Part shown: one piece after another, positions 32,553-43,379 of the stretch | Layout of the letters: every line of letters begins with the position of its first letter | Numbering within the stretch: the stretch's first letter is position 1 | From: Vespa crabro | Taxonomy: Eukaryota; Arthropoda; Insecta; Hymenoptera; Vespidae | Direction: 5' to 3' | Length of the DNA stretch: 64,000 nucleotides | Assembly: GCF_910589235.1 (NCBI RefSeq) | Contig: NC_060955.1 | Span: 18,174,758-18,238,757, forward strand | Notes under the pieces: model-generated | Databases searched by the model: none | The model's input: the letters and a program-made list of their open reading frames with translations, nothing else | What the model was told of the DNA's origin: nothing | Program-made: the position numbers and the translations under genes

Positions 32553-33110
32553 CTATATAGTTACGGCTTCGTACAGTCCGTCGCGCAGACTATCGAGTAT
32601 CGTTCGTAGTATCGAGTGCATAGACCGAGAGATGATCATGATGACCATGACCAACGTCGATTGTGACGCGATCGATGAATCGGATTGAAAGCGTCGGTTC
32701 GATGTTCGTTCGATCGAATGAAATTGCGAATAAATGAGTATTTCAAGGTACTCGTTACTTGTAAATCGAGTTACAATTGCGTTAGAAATATATATTACTA
32801 TAATGGAACATTGATGTAGCTTGTTAAAAAAAGTACTTTTAGTATCATTGAACCAATCGTCTGTAACGTTGGTAATCGATTTGTGGTTTAAATGTGTTAG
32901 CATATGTATGTAAAAATGATTGGAAGAGCGATGATAATTTTGTAACAAGATCGAACATTCGTTAGTGTTCATTGTAACATTACATAGAGGAATTTTATTA
33001 CAAAAAAAAAAAAAAAAAAAGAAAAGAAAACAAATTTTGTTCGTCCAAGTGCGATGATGCATTAAGGAAGGGAAAATTAGTAGCTTTGCTCCGTGACTTT
33101 CGTTTTTCAT
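32553..33110 (-). CDS. 185-codon minus-strand ATG frame, unrecognised
   Basis: ATG at 33110 to TAG at 32553-32555 on the minus strand. The only low complexity is a run of about nine Phe from the A-rich tract near 33002-33029. From the next Met the remaining 139 codons are free of repeats and rich in Asn, Ser, Thr and Ile, with several Asn-X-Ser/Thr sites. There is no recognised domain. The frame length is unusual for this AT content. It lies 71 bp downstream of another minus-strand frame, in a different frame. It could be an unrecognised gene, a remnant, or a lucky frame. Confidence 0.18.
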   Translation of the reverse strand: MKNESHGAKLLIFPSLMHHRTWTNKICFLFFFFFFFCNKIPLCNVTMNTNECSILLQNYHRSSNHFYIHMLTHLNHKSITNVTDDWFNDTKSTFFNKLHQCSIIVIYISNAIVTRFTSNEYLEILIYSQFHSIERTSNRRFQSDSSIASQSTLVMVIMIISRSMHSILRTILDSLRDGLYEAVTI

Positions 33111-33181
33111 CCTTCTCTTACCCGCAAGATCTTCGTGTTATCTCGTTTCATCTCACATCACAGAACGGATCGTTCGAGGAG

Positions 33182-33394
33182 TCAACGACTCGAGGATCTG
33201 CAGGACGAACGTCTGGTCGATGAGTCATTGTCAATGACCAGACCGATCCAGACCGGTTTACTGATTTTATAAATAGAAAACAATACCACTTCTCGTCGAT
33301 CCACCATCACCGTCTCCCATGTATTTCTCTCCATGTCTTTCTTTATTATCGGGTTTCCCAACGTAGCTCGGGCGTTATTTACTGGAACATTCAT
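33182..33394 (-). CDS. Minus-strand ATG frame (70 codons) with strong codon bias
   Basis: ATG at 33394 to TGA at 33182-33184. An in-frame TAG lies 18 bases upstream, so this ATG is the natural start. Roughly 70% of codons begin with a purine, the strongest bias among the short frames here. The peptide is mixed (starts MNVPVNNARATLGNPIIKKD) with a hydrophobic patch (VWIGLVI) and a Ser/Arg-rich tail. No family was recognised. It lies just upstream of the 185-codon frame on the same strand. Confidence 0.22.
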   Translation of the reverse strand: MNVPVNNARATLGNPIIKKDMERNTWETVMVDRREVVLFSIYKISKPVWIGLVIDNDSSTRRSSCRSSSR

Positions 33395-33399
33395 CGAAT

Positions 33400-34044
33400 A
33401 TTCTTCCTTATCCTATCGTTCCTCGAATCACGTATTGCTCTCGTTTTATATTGAACGATTTATAAAACATATAACGGTATTCGATCGCGTTGTTATAACT
33501 CCTACTTAGTTATTAGATTCAGTACAACGTTCTGAGATAATAGCTGTAGGGTATCTCAGAACTTTCTTGATAATTTTTAATGCACTACATGGTTAATATC
33601 TTAAAGGTTCTACTTTTTTACATGTATATATAATGAAGTAAATAACAACTATGAAAAGGACAGAGAGAAAGAGAGAGAGAGGATAAAATGTGTGGGTAAA
33701 TATCTAGTTGCACGGAAACTAGATTAATTATTTTTTACAATTTCTAAAAAGTTCGTTGCCATTTCTGTGTGAATAATAAATTGAGTATAAAGGATGCGGA
33801 GGTGTACGCTCGTAAGCATGAGAAAGGAAAAATTTTAAGCAACATAAGTTCATTGAAGTTATTCTCTTTGACCTTTAAAACCACGTAACTTTCTAATTAA
33901 AATTCAAACTGTCGAAAACTCCTACACACCGAACATTGAAAACTTTATTAGTAGCAGAAATGTTTGTTCCGTACAATTTAACAATACGAAGTAATGTGGT
34001 TAATACAAAAACAACATTTTTTATTTTTATTAATTTTTACAAGT

Positions 34045-34082
<38 letters not shown>

Positions 34083-35142
34083 GTAATTAACTTTTTGCAG
34101 TTTAAGTTTTATTTTACTCCTCAGGATTTATAATACAAAATTTACCAATGGTCATGTTCTTTTCGTTGATATCCATAAAAAATGAAACAACCATCTTCAT
34201 TTTAAGAATTTCTTTGAAAAAAAATCGTCGACCCGTTCGCACCATGGAGCCGTTAATCCTTGATAGCGAGAGAACGGTTCTTATCAAAGGAAAATTCTGA
34301 CCCGTTATGGCCAACTACGTTGCTATCTCACCGACTATTAATCTGCGCGAATTGCAGTTCTCCCTCTTTCTCTCCTTCTCTTTGCCGGTTGCTCGCAACG
34401 AGTTTCTCACTGGTACTCCATGATCGCTTCGTAGGAATGCGGCTCCTTTCATTTCGGTTTTCGTCATATTTAGAATTCGCTTGGTTCTCTGAAAAATGAC
34501 TTTGCCTTTGGGCTAGTACGATATATCTTGTATTTGTTGGAAATCGATGTGTATCCTTCGCACGACCTGGAAATATGTGTATGCTTTTTCGTCTTACTCA
34601 CTTTGATCGTTCCTCGCATAAATTCTCACGAAGACGTGATAAATCGTGAATTCATAGTTTCCTTTGATCAGATATCAATCGACTTCAGAAAAAAAAAAAA
34701 AGTAGACGCAAAGTCGATTAAATGACAAAAATATACGAAGAATGTAATAAAATTAATGTTAATTGCCGCTTTATTCACTTTTTATACGAAGCGAAAAGCG
34801 TTCATATAAACGAATAGGAGATAAAAAAAAATTCAATTCGTTTATTTCTAATACACGTTTTTCCATGCACTATCGTTCAGAAAAATTTCAATTTATTTAT
34901 AATCAATTTTTTATCGTTAATATTTTATCTATATAGATTATAGGTTCTCCTTTAATGGTTCTAATAAGAATTATTGAAATATTGATGTAAACGTGAAAGA
35001 GAAGGATTTAATTAAACGAATAAGGATAAATTAAACGAAAAAAGAGGGATTTAAAGTAATTATACCACTCGTAACGACGTTAAACAAAATAAATATACAT
35101 AATTTTGTTCTCTTTTTTTTTGTCTCCCTTTTTTTTTTTTAG

Positions 35143-35145
<3 letters not shown>
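33400..35145. other. AT-rich spacer
   Basis: Contains (TA)n at 34047-34079. The small frames at 34260-34499 and 34528-34725 are not distinctive. Confidence 0.45.
34047..34079 (+). repeat. (TA)n microsatellite
   Basis: Perfect TA repeat. Confidence 0.97.

Positions 35146-35173
<28 letters not shown>
35146..35173 (+). repeat. (TC)n microsatellite
   Basis: TC repeat after a T run. Confidence 0.95.
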
Positions 35174-35176
<3 letters not shown>

Positions 35177-35234
35177 TTTTGTCTTTACTTGAAATCTTTC
35201 TACTTGCTAGAGATTATTGCTAGAGGTAACGTCA

Positions 35235-35453
35235 ATGAAGTATTTAATTTGTCTTTTTCTTGATTTAATACGAAATCCAAGTTGTAAGAGGTACGACAAT
35301 TGGACATTACGAAATTTTAACGGGCGTCTTTTATACATAAAAGCGAAAAGACTTAACGGAAATATAAAGGTCCTTTCCTTTCCATTTCTTTTCTCGACCC
35401 TTTATGTTGTTCGTTATCTACTTTGTCGAGCGAAGAACGTCGCCATTTCGTAA
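35235..35453 (+). CDS. Short ATG frame (72 codons) with hydrophobic start
   Basis: ATG at 35235 to TAA 35451-35453. It begins MKYLICLFLDL, like a weak signal peptide or anchor, followed by a basic mixed body. A pyrimidine-rich acceptor-like CTTGCTAG ends at 35210. No mature-peptide motif was recognised. Its length is within chance. Confidence 0.12.
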   Translation: MKYLICLFLDLIRNPSCKRYDNWTLRNFNGRLLYIKAKRLNGNIKVLSFPFLFSTLYVVRYLLCRAKNVAIS

Positions 35454-35631
35454 TTTCTCAAGAATTCTCACCTTTTGCTTCTTTTCTTATTTTCTTTTTT
35501 TCTTTTTATTCTTTTAATACTTCTACTGCTGTTTTACACATTTTTATATAATTACATTTCACTTTGGTGAAGGCTTTTGTATTCGCATTTTCAAAATTCT
35601 TCAAAGAGAATTATGTTTTTCAAAAAAATTA

Positions 35632-35676
<45 letters not shown>
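35632..35676 (+). repeat. (TC)n microsatellite
   Basis: Perfect TC repeat, inverted relative to the GA array at 35992. Confidence 0.98.
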
Positions 35677-35679
<3 letters not shown>

Positions 35680-35987
35680 ACATCCATTATTAATGTCACA
35701 TCGTGTAAACTGATAATCAAAATCGTTTCTACGTATTCTCAGTGTACAAAAGCAATTTCGATCAATGATGTACCTGCATGCGGAAGCTAAATATTTATAA
35801 AAGCATTCTACCTGTCGCCCGTAACTCACGGATTAAATTCAATTGCGGTACGCCCATTATAAAACGATATGTAAATTCGGGACCGTGGCATGGAGTTTCA
35901 AGACAGCCGTAGGAGATGGAGAACGAGGTAAAGCAGGAACGAGTGCAAGAGGGGGATTGGGGGAGTGAGAAGAGAGAGAAGAAAGAT

Positions 35988-35991
<4 letters not shown>

Positions 35992-36032
<41 letters not shown>
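35992..36032 (+). repeat. (GA)n microsatellite
   Basis: Perfect GA repeat. Confidence 0.98.
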
Positions 36033-36034
<2 letters not shown>

Positions 36035-36601
36035 AAGAAAGGGCAGAGGTTTAAGGCACCTGAATTCGACATTGTTCGCCGGCGGCAAGTGGGAGCCGTT
36101 GATGCTGTCTTACCAACAGTTTCCGACCTACCCCTAAAGAGCTTTAATTGGAACCCTGTCGTTTCAAATTACTGTCACTAAAGACGCTCCAATTCCTCCT
36201 TTCGAGCGCATCGCGTTTTCTTACTCTCCAAAGGGACCGGTATTATTTTAACAACAAGTGGGTTTCCAGGTCATATTTTCTTTTCCTTTCTTTTTATTTA
36301 TTTTTTTTCTTTTATTTTATTTTTTTTTTTTGACCTAAACACTTTTTGGCTTCTATTTTTCTTGTTCTTTTTATTTCAGTATTATATATCGATTTAGAAA
36401 AGAGTTTGTCGTTTCATGCTTCGCAAAAAAAGAACAAAAATATAAAAGAATGACGATTTCGACGATTTTTATATTTATATCGCAAACATTCCATGAAAAA
36501 TCTTCTTTTGTGTTTCATTGAAGTTTTCTTAAACGTGGAAAATCGTCCGAAATAGAATATATTTTGAATTCTGTCTTTCGCTTCGTTTGATCCTTTTATC
36601 A

Positions 36602-36826
36602 ATGAATTTTTTTGACTTTTGTTTCCGAATGCTCGAGAGAAAGGATTCCAGAATTTTTTTTTACGTTCGTATTCATGATTTTTATCGTGAAAACTCAGTT
36701 CGTGAATACTTCTTTATTCAAATTTCCATGGTTCGTTACGTATCTCCTATTTGTCAATCGAAAGTAGAGCAAAGTGCTTCAGTAAAGATGCATTTATCAA
36801 GTGCATATACATTGAAAAATCGATGA
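36602..36826 (+). CDS. Short ATG frame (74 codons), unrecognised
   Basis: ATG at 36602 to TGA 36824-36826; aromatic- and Arg-rich, mixed, no repeats. No domain or splice site was recognised. Confidence 0.1.
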   Translation: MNFFDFCFRMLERKDSRIFFYVRIHDFYRENSVREYFFIQISMVRYVSPICQSKVEQSASVKMHLSSAYTLKNR

Positions 36827-36839
36827 GATAAATCACTAG

Positions 36840-37553
36840 CTGAAGGCTCGAACTATCAGAATGTATCGTAAAATTGAGTTTCTTAATGTCACGATAACAT
36901 GATTGATTTATTAGTAAGAATTTTTCTATTAGATAGAAAGTGCCTCTTAAATGATTATCAATTAACCAATCGAAGTTGAAATTGCGGCAATATGTCAAGA
37001 ACTATTAAAAATAAGATCAACGTTATTGTTTGCCAAAGCATTAATGATATTTTTTGGAAAACTCGATAATTTAATTGCCATTATTTCCAACGTTTTCTTT
37101 AATTTTACTTTACAGCGCACGAGTCAACCTGTTCTTTCGATCTAACCGAAGTTTTATAATCTTCTAGTAGATATCCTAGCATCTCAGTCGCATTTGATTG
37201 AACGACCGATACAAGATATAATTATCCGGGGAACTTTCTTTATAGCCTTCCTACGTGAACTCGGCTTTTACGACATAATCGCAAACTTTGAAAGCCGTCG
37301 ACTTCACGCAAAAGTTTTCCTACATTCGATAAAAGTACGAAAGCTGTTTTAGACGTTAATACGTATGTACGTATATTACATGAATGTTGCGATTGGTAAT
37401 TTAAAAATTTATCCGCAAAAAGTAGAAGATAATTTCGATATTAAATGAAAATAAAAAATTAAGAAAAAAAAAAAATAACTAAAAGTTAAAATAACCGAAT
37501 TAACGCATCATTTTTTGCGGGGTTTTTACGAGATGTTGAGATTTTATTTAAAA

Positions 37554-37591
<38 letters not shown>

Positions 37592-39110
37592 TTTTTATAT
37601 ATACCAACCAAAATTCCCCCGAAATTCGTTTGAGTGATTGCTGAAAGGTGATCGAAAGAATCACGGTACGAAACCGCATCCATTCTCAGCTCCAGAGGGA
37701 CAACAAAAAAAGTATGGAAGGATGAAGCACCGAAATACGCGCGGGAGTCTTATTACTCTCTCTTCTACGTCCTCTCCTCCTTTTTCAGACAATATTTTCG
37801 TCCAAGTACTTTCCAGCTCCTCTTTTTTCCTTCTCCTCCTCTCATAGTTGTGTCTTCCGCTCGTTAAAGCGCCGCGCCCGGACGATGCGATTTCGTATGA
37901 AAGCTTTTTGCGGAGCGTCGTTTGTCACGCTACTGCCCGAGGAGTCTCTTGCTTTAGGAAAACATTTCCTTTCCCACTCTTTCTTTCTTTCTTTTTTTTT
38001 TTTTCTTTTTATTTTTTCTCCTTTCGTAAAAGCGTGCCTGCAATCCGAAAGATTCATTTTCGTAAGATAGAAAAGGTGGGAAAAGCAATGATCGTTGTAG
38101 CTTTTCGTCGCTCTTTTAACAAATTAAATGAAATAATCTTTTGTTTAATATTTCTAATAATTATGAATTTAATCTGAAAGAAAAGGACAACCATTATACT
38201 GAGAATATTGCTGTAAAAATTTTACATTTTGTTTTTAATGAAAACTCTTTCTTCTTCGGATTAATTAAATTTACTTCAAAAGGTTATATCATGGAACTTT
38301 TTCGAAATATTAATTTAAACTGAATGTTGAGTTATATTTTAAGAAGTGTAAAGTACAATATGCTGGCTTATTTGAGCTGATTTAGTAAACGTATCTTATT
38401 AAATCTCTCTACGAGCAGCGAGTGGGAAATAAATATCACGGACACGGTATTATTATTTCGATGAAATGTTCACGTTTAAAAGCAGGACACGACTGGCTAT
38501 GTTAGTGCTACGAATTTTAACGAGTTTTTGAAACCAAGAAGAAATACTCGAAAAGGAAGCAGATTGTAATGAATTTGCGTAAATGAAAAGAGAAAAGATG
38601 TAACAGAAAGTGTGGATTATCTCGAACGTAGCGTATCAAAGAGAAAATACAAATTTATCCGTCATTTTTAATTAAAGATTGGTATTATCTTCGTTAATTA
38701 TAAAGATATACAATTATATAAAAATATATTATATATATATATTTTTTTGTACGTATGTGTAATATCGTGAAGTTTAAAAAAGTAAATTGAAATTCTAAGT
38801 AATTTCTACCTTCCTTCGAAGAGTATATTAACCGTATTTCCCTTCCTGTTTGAATAGGCTTAGATAAGATTCCGCTCTCGCACCTTGAACATATTTCTTG
38901 GAGTTTCTATCATCGTGACTTGAGATAAGCTTCTTCGTGTTTCGTAGAAGAAAAACATCGTGATGTCGATAAGAATTTTTTCTTTTCTTTAGATCGGATA
39001 AAATGTTGTTTCATGAAACGTGGCTATCGAAAGAACATGAAAAGACTAAGTGGAACAAATGTTTTTCATTTCCCCATGTTGTGCTTATATATCGATGATA
39101 TTAATTTATT
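36840..39110. other. AT-rich spacer
   Basis: A 3' splice-site-like TTTAATTTTACTTTACAG ends at 37115 with no clear exon. A T run lies at 37558-37586. A GC-richer patch at 37640-38060 has overlapping frames on both strands. Nothing is supported. Confidence 0.4.
37558..37586 (+). repeat. Poly-T run, preceded by a short A run
   Basis: 29 T immediately after AAAAAAA, giving a small A/T palindrome. Confidence 0.95.
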
Positions 39111-39120
39111 GTCTTTGAAA

Positions 39121-39330
39121 TGCTTGGTTTCGATCGAATCGGCAAAATTAATCATAATCGCGCTCACCGATTCGTGAAATGGCGCACATTGTGCAATTTA
39201 AATCGGTGGCGTGCCCTGGAGTTGCAGCACCCTATATTAATCGGTGGAAAGTCAATAGGACGCGATAGGCAGTGTGCCGATAATTAATGGCCAATAATAC
39301 GTTGATTGTAAATCCTCCTGTCGACCGGAC
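39121..39330. promoter_or_regulatory. Conserved-element-like block with homeodomain-type sites
   Basis: A sharply bounded, repeat-free, GC-balanced block in AT-rich flanks, with no open frame. It holds ATCGGTGG twice, AATTAATCAT and TAATTAATGGCC homeodomain-type cores, and CCAAT. This texture is typical of ancient insect enhancers, but conservation cannot be tested here. Confidence 0.25.
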
Positions 39331-39863
39331 ACGTCGGCTTTTGCGGAACTTTTATAACGAGATCTATCGTTCACGATCAAATCTAATGATTCTTGTTCGG
39401 AAACGGAAACGATTAAGTGAATTCTTTAATTTGTACATTATTTTTCATTAAGAATGAAATTTTAATTAAATCGACCATGATAATTATGTGTTATCCTTTT
39501 ATGAAATATTGTTTAAGCAAGTTATTATTTATGGTCTTCTTATGGAAGGTACGAGGAAATACAAAATCAAGAGTTTCACTAATTTAATTACTGCAAAAAT
39601 CGTAAACGATATTTCCGTATAGTGATAGTAGAAAGCTAAGGATAACAACGCATAAATCTTTTCTCGTGTAATTGGTGCTTGAAAGGAAGAGGGCAGGTAA
39701 AGAATCGTTTTATATCGAAGTCGATACGAGTTTCGCTCGAAGAAGAAATAGTAAGAAGAGTAGCGGTTGAAAGGAGGGGAAAAAGAGGGAGAAGGAAGAG
39801 AAAACAAGGGGGTTGTACCGTGAGTTACAACTAATCCGAGCAAGTTCTGAATTACGTCGTAGA

Positions 39864-39939
39864 ATGGCCGAAGAACGGGCCAACTTCTCTTGGAGGTTTC
39901 CAACTCGTACTGAACCCTTTAATTTAACATCGTCGTGCC
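39864..39939 (+). CDS. Coding-like segment with a strong donor, unrecognised
   Basis: A plus frame reading ELRRRMAEERANFSWRFPTR is open from about 39790 through an ATG at 39864 to the donor GCC|GTAAGT at 39940. It would otherwise end at TAA 39951-39953. Immediately after, a different frame (39944-40213) opens for 89 codons. No acceptor was found upstream. It is either a first coding exon or chance. Confidence 0.15.
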
Positions 39940-39943
39940 GTAA

Positions 39944-40213
39944 GTGTACGTAATATCCAAGAAAGCGCAAAAGCTCGTCGTCGAGTGCCTTCGCGGAGCT
40001 CGTTTCGCCGGGATATTATTCGGAGTTCCTTCTCCGCTTTTCGTATTCCTGGTTAATATATACGTTAAACTATTTACGGTAAATCGACAATCGACAATTC
40101 GTTATTTTGAGTTAAAGGCGAGTCTCGAAGTATTAAAGCTGCACGATTGGCAACGTGATCCGATGACTTTTACGCGTCTATCGAAGATGATCCTCGCGTT
40201 ATTATCATCGTAG
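39944..40213 (+). CDS. 89-codon open frame without ATG start, unrecognised
   Basis: Starts at GTG 39944 right after an in-frame TAA and ends at TAG 40211-40213. The peptide is mixed, with a hydrophobic segment around residues 22-42 (includes GVPSPLFVFLVNIYVKLF). It is shifted by one frame from the preceding coding-like segment, which could indicate a frameshifted remnant. No family was recognised. Confidence 0.12.
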   Translation: MYVISKKAQKLVVECLRGARFAGILFGVPSPLFVFLVNIYVKLFTVNRQSTIRYFELKASLEVLKLHDWQRDPMTFTRLSKMILALLSS

Positions 40214-40373
40214 AGGACAGAGGGTAACTCGTTTCTGCATTCAAGTCTTAGGAACGTGGGCGTTATGTTCATCGCGATGCAAAGAGGAGAAAGTGGTGCG
40301 AACGTTAATTTATGTAATGCTGATTTATGTCTCACCAACGATAATCTTTTTTAACCGGCTCGCTCGTCAGTTG

Positions 40374-40460
40374 ATGGCCATTCGAGCATTGTGGGGAGCT
40401 CTCGTCATTTCTCTCGACTCGTATTTTACTTTTTTGCTAACAAAAGAGAAGAAGAAATAG
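40374..40460 (+). CDS. Micro-ORF (28 codons) for a possible membrane peptide
   Basis: ATG at 40374 to TAG 40458-40460. The peptide has a short N-terminus, about 18 hydrophobic residues (ALWGALVISLDSYFTFLL) and a Lys-rich tail, the layout of a single-pass micropeptide. An acceptor-like CGGCTCGCTCGTCAG ends at 40370. Two tandem donors (GTAAGG at 40515 and GTAAGT at 40523) follow the frame. The layout would fit an exon carrying a small ORF. No family was recognised. Confidence 0.17.
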   Translation: MAIRALWGALVISLDSYFTFLLTKEKKK

Positions 40461-40768
40461 AGAGAAGGAGAACGAGAGAGACTTGCGACTTTTTTCGTGA
40501 CTTTTTCAATAGTGGTAAGGTTGGTAAGTCATCGATTATGTGGATTTTACGGTTCGTACGTCTTTCTCCGAAAGGAAGATCGTTTTATCAACTCAAAGTA
40601 GTTCCCCTTAAAATGTCAGCTTTTTAGCTAATCGAGACAAATAATGAAACCTTCTATTCTCCACAAACTGATGCGACGCCTATCGCTTCATAATCTTTTA
40701 TCATCTTGATTCTGCTTACAATAAATGCTTATAATTATCAAACTTTTGATTAATCAGATGCTTATTCA

Positions 40769-40775
<7 letters not shown>

Positions 40776-40820
<45 letters not shown>
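40776..40820 (+). repeat. (TA)n microsatellite
   Basis: Perfect TA repeat. Confidence 0.98.
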
Positions 40821-40822
<2 letters not shown>

Positions 40823-40987
40823 AATTTCCATGTATGATACGAAAGAGAGCTTGGATTTAACGATATTTCGTATTTATCATTCGAGGGAAGAAACTCTAAC
40901 TTCATCAGATCGTAACGAAACTATTTAAAACACATCAACCCGCAAATAGCTAATTACACCGACCCAAAAGTTTATCGATCCCGAAAG

Positions 40988-41485
40988 TTAACGTCGAGCG
41001 TTGATTAATGTGCCGAAAGCGCAATGTAACGTCGGTGCGATTCTCGCTTGTAAAATAAATATTCCTTTGGAGTCGTGAGGACAGGAGAAAGATAAACGAA
41101 GAAGAGATAGGAAAACGAAGAAGGGGAATAGGAAGAAAAGGGGAGAGATTTCTAAACAAAAATCATTGGCCTTTAATTTGAATCTTTTGACCTGATTGCC
41201 AGAGAACACGTCTGTGTACATAACTGGCTGTACATACATTCTAAAAATTTGCCGAATGAGCGTATTTCGTAGCGCGAACTCGTCGTTAGTTGTACGAAAA
41301 ATCAGGAAATCGGTCGTAACTCGAGGAACGGCCGTAATTATGGGGAATCCAAGTTCGTTCGCGAGTCTACCTTCGCTCTTTCTCGCTCTTTCTCGCTCTT
41401 TCGCGCTATCCTTTCTTGACTTGCATGCATCGGATGCACCTGCCGTTCGAGCCTGTACGCTTCTCTCCTCCGGCCACGCCGCCAT
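40988..41485 (-). CDS. 165-codon minus-strand frame, best single CDS candidate, unrecognised
   Basis: ATG at 41485 in a good context (AGAATGG) to TAA at 40988-40990. Roughly two thirds of the first 110 codons start with a purine. The N-terminal 45 residues are basic and Arg/Lys/Ala-rich (MAAWPEERSVQARTAGASDA), the middle is mixed, and residues about 112-136 form one hydrophobic, probably membrane-spanning stretch. There is no signal peptide. No domain was recognised. An antisense frame (41196-41885) is also open, helped by the TC array. Local GC is higher than average, which raises chance frame length. Confidence 0.27.
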   Translation of the reverse strand: MAAWPEERSVQARTAGASDACKSRKDSAKERERARKSEGRLANELGFPIITAVPRVTTDFLIFRTTNDEFALRNTLIRQIFRMYVQPVMYTDVFSGNQVKRFKLKANDFCLEISPLFFLFPFFVFLSLLRLSFSCPHDSKGIFILQARIAPTLHCAFGTLINARR

Positions 41486-41571
41486 TCTTCTTCTACCTCC
41501 GACTCCTTACTCTTTATCTCGCTCGTCCACCTCTTCGTCTCTGACCTTCTCCCGCCGACTCGTTCATGCTA

Positions 41572-41750
<179 letters not shown>

Positions 41751-41910
41751 CGCTATAATGCCGTTCAAGATTTCTCTCTCAGTCTTTCGCGTACTTATTT
41801 TCTATATCCTCCTTCCTTCTTCTTCTGCTTCGTGCAAGCCTTTTCTCTTCTCTCCTCGAGGCAATGTACCACCATAGAACGTTGACCTCGACTCTACAGG
41901 CTCTTCGAGC

Positions 41911-41930
41911 TCCCTCTCTCTCTGTCTCTC

Positions 41931-41963
<33 letters not shown>

Positions 41964-41975
41964 TTCTCTCTTTCT
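41911..41975 (+). repeat. (TC)n microsatellite
   Basis: TC repeat with G and CCC interruptions, followed by TTC-rich sequence to about 42110. Confidence 0.97.
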
Positions 41976-42796
41976 TCGCGAGTGGATCCTCCCCGCTTTT
42001 ACGTTTTCTTCTTCTTCTTCTTCCTTCGTCGCCGTGGCTGCTTCTTCCACTACTTATATTTATTTCTTTCTTCTTCCTTCTTCTGCTTCCTCGGTCTCTT
42101 CTTCCTCTACTCTTTCTACTTATCCCTCTCGTTCTTCTTTCTTGCACTGCCAGGAATAAACCAAGCTCGACGCGAACGTTCTCGCTCGCAACCATCGCCG
42201 AGGAATCTCGATAAGACCAGCTGAGAAATTAATTGGCCAGCCTCGAAAGCGAACGGCTGGAGTCTCGCACCAAAAGATGAACGCAGGACATTGATCGACC
42301 CTCCTAGATGACTGGATCTTGTAACTTTCAAAAAGTCTTTGAGAAATTTACGAATTATTTGATCAATCGTTCTCTCAGTATAAAATTCGAATTAATTTCG
42401 AACCGATGCAATTTACCTACGTCTAGATATATCAACATTGTAATTAATTGCACGTCAAGAAAATGAATGCAGATTTACTTTTCTGACGTAAAAAAGGAAT
42501 GATTAAAATAAAGAAAGAAATCCTCGGAGTATAAAAGAAAATTCCTACATTCAAAAGTTACAAAAAGGAATCTGTTAAGTCTTTAAGATTCTCAGTAGAT
42601 CGAGTGAGCGTGCGCCTGATTGGTGACTAATTGCAATTAAGAATCTTCTCTCTGCGGAAAGTGCGGCGAGGAGAATGATTCTAAGGTTAAGACAGAGGAA
42701 AGTCCCGTAATCGTCGATTCGCAAGCTCGTTATCCTGAAATCTCTGAATCGAGTTCGTGGGACATTAGAAAGGATTCGTAGAGGCGAATTAGCGAG

Positions 42797-42798
<2 letters not shown>

Positions 42799-42842
<44 letters not shown>

Positions 42843-42844
42843 AG
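42799..42844 (+). repeat. (GA)n microsatellite
   Basis: Perfect GA repeat ending in GGGAGGG. Confidence 0.98.
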
Positions 42845-42876
42845 GTGAAAGGAGAGAAAGACGGCGAATGCGGTGC

Positions 42877-42995
42877 CAGAATATGACGTTTAAAGTCTCC
42901 ATTGTTCTGGGCGTAGTGCGCGCATTAAGCGCGAGAATAAAATTGGGTCAAATAGCGATTAACCTCAGTCCTCGTTGGACCGACTCCACGCGAGA
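42877..42995. promoter_or_regulatory. Conserved-element-like block with a SOX-type site
   Basis: A repeat-free block containing CCATTGTTC (SOX/HMG-type core), ATTAAGCGCGAG and AAATAGCGATTAA-type words, with no long frame. It sits in a GC-richer region and looks like an enhancer-type conserved element. Motif matches alone are weak evidence. Confidence 0.2.
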
Positions 42996-43379
42996 CTGAA
43001 GAAGAAGAAGGAACGAGTTGGTCGTTGAAAAGACAGTCGAGTTGGATGATCCTCCTCGCGGAACGTTGAGAGTGAGAGATTCGGCGCTCGGAAATGGAAA
43101 GTCAATGAAGGGTTAAGCGAAGTCGGAAGAAGCATCTCTACGATCGTGAGAATTTATTGTCCCGTTTATCATGATAAATTCATCCTTTGTTAAATGAACT
43201 ATCGATCGAACTTTTCGATATTCTCTTATTCTTATTTTTTATTCTTGGCAAATCATTAAATACATCACGTGTAAAAGTTTGTTCTATCCTGCACGGCCAT
43301 CATTAGTTTTCAATCTTTATCGAAATATTTCTTTTATTTCTTTTTTCTTTTTTCTTCTTTTTTTTTTCTTTTTTTTTTT

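Noticed and set aside
41779..42214. Long frames on both strands at 41.8-42.2 kb
   Set aside because: They are Ser/Leu or Arg/Glu translations of TC-rich DNA.
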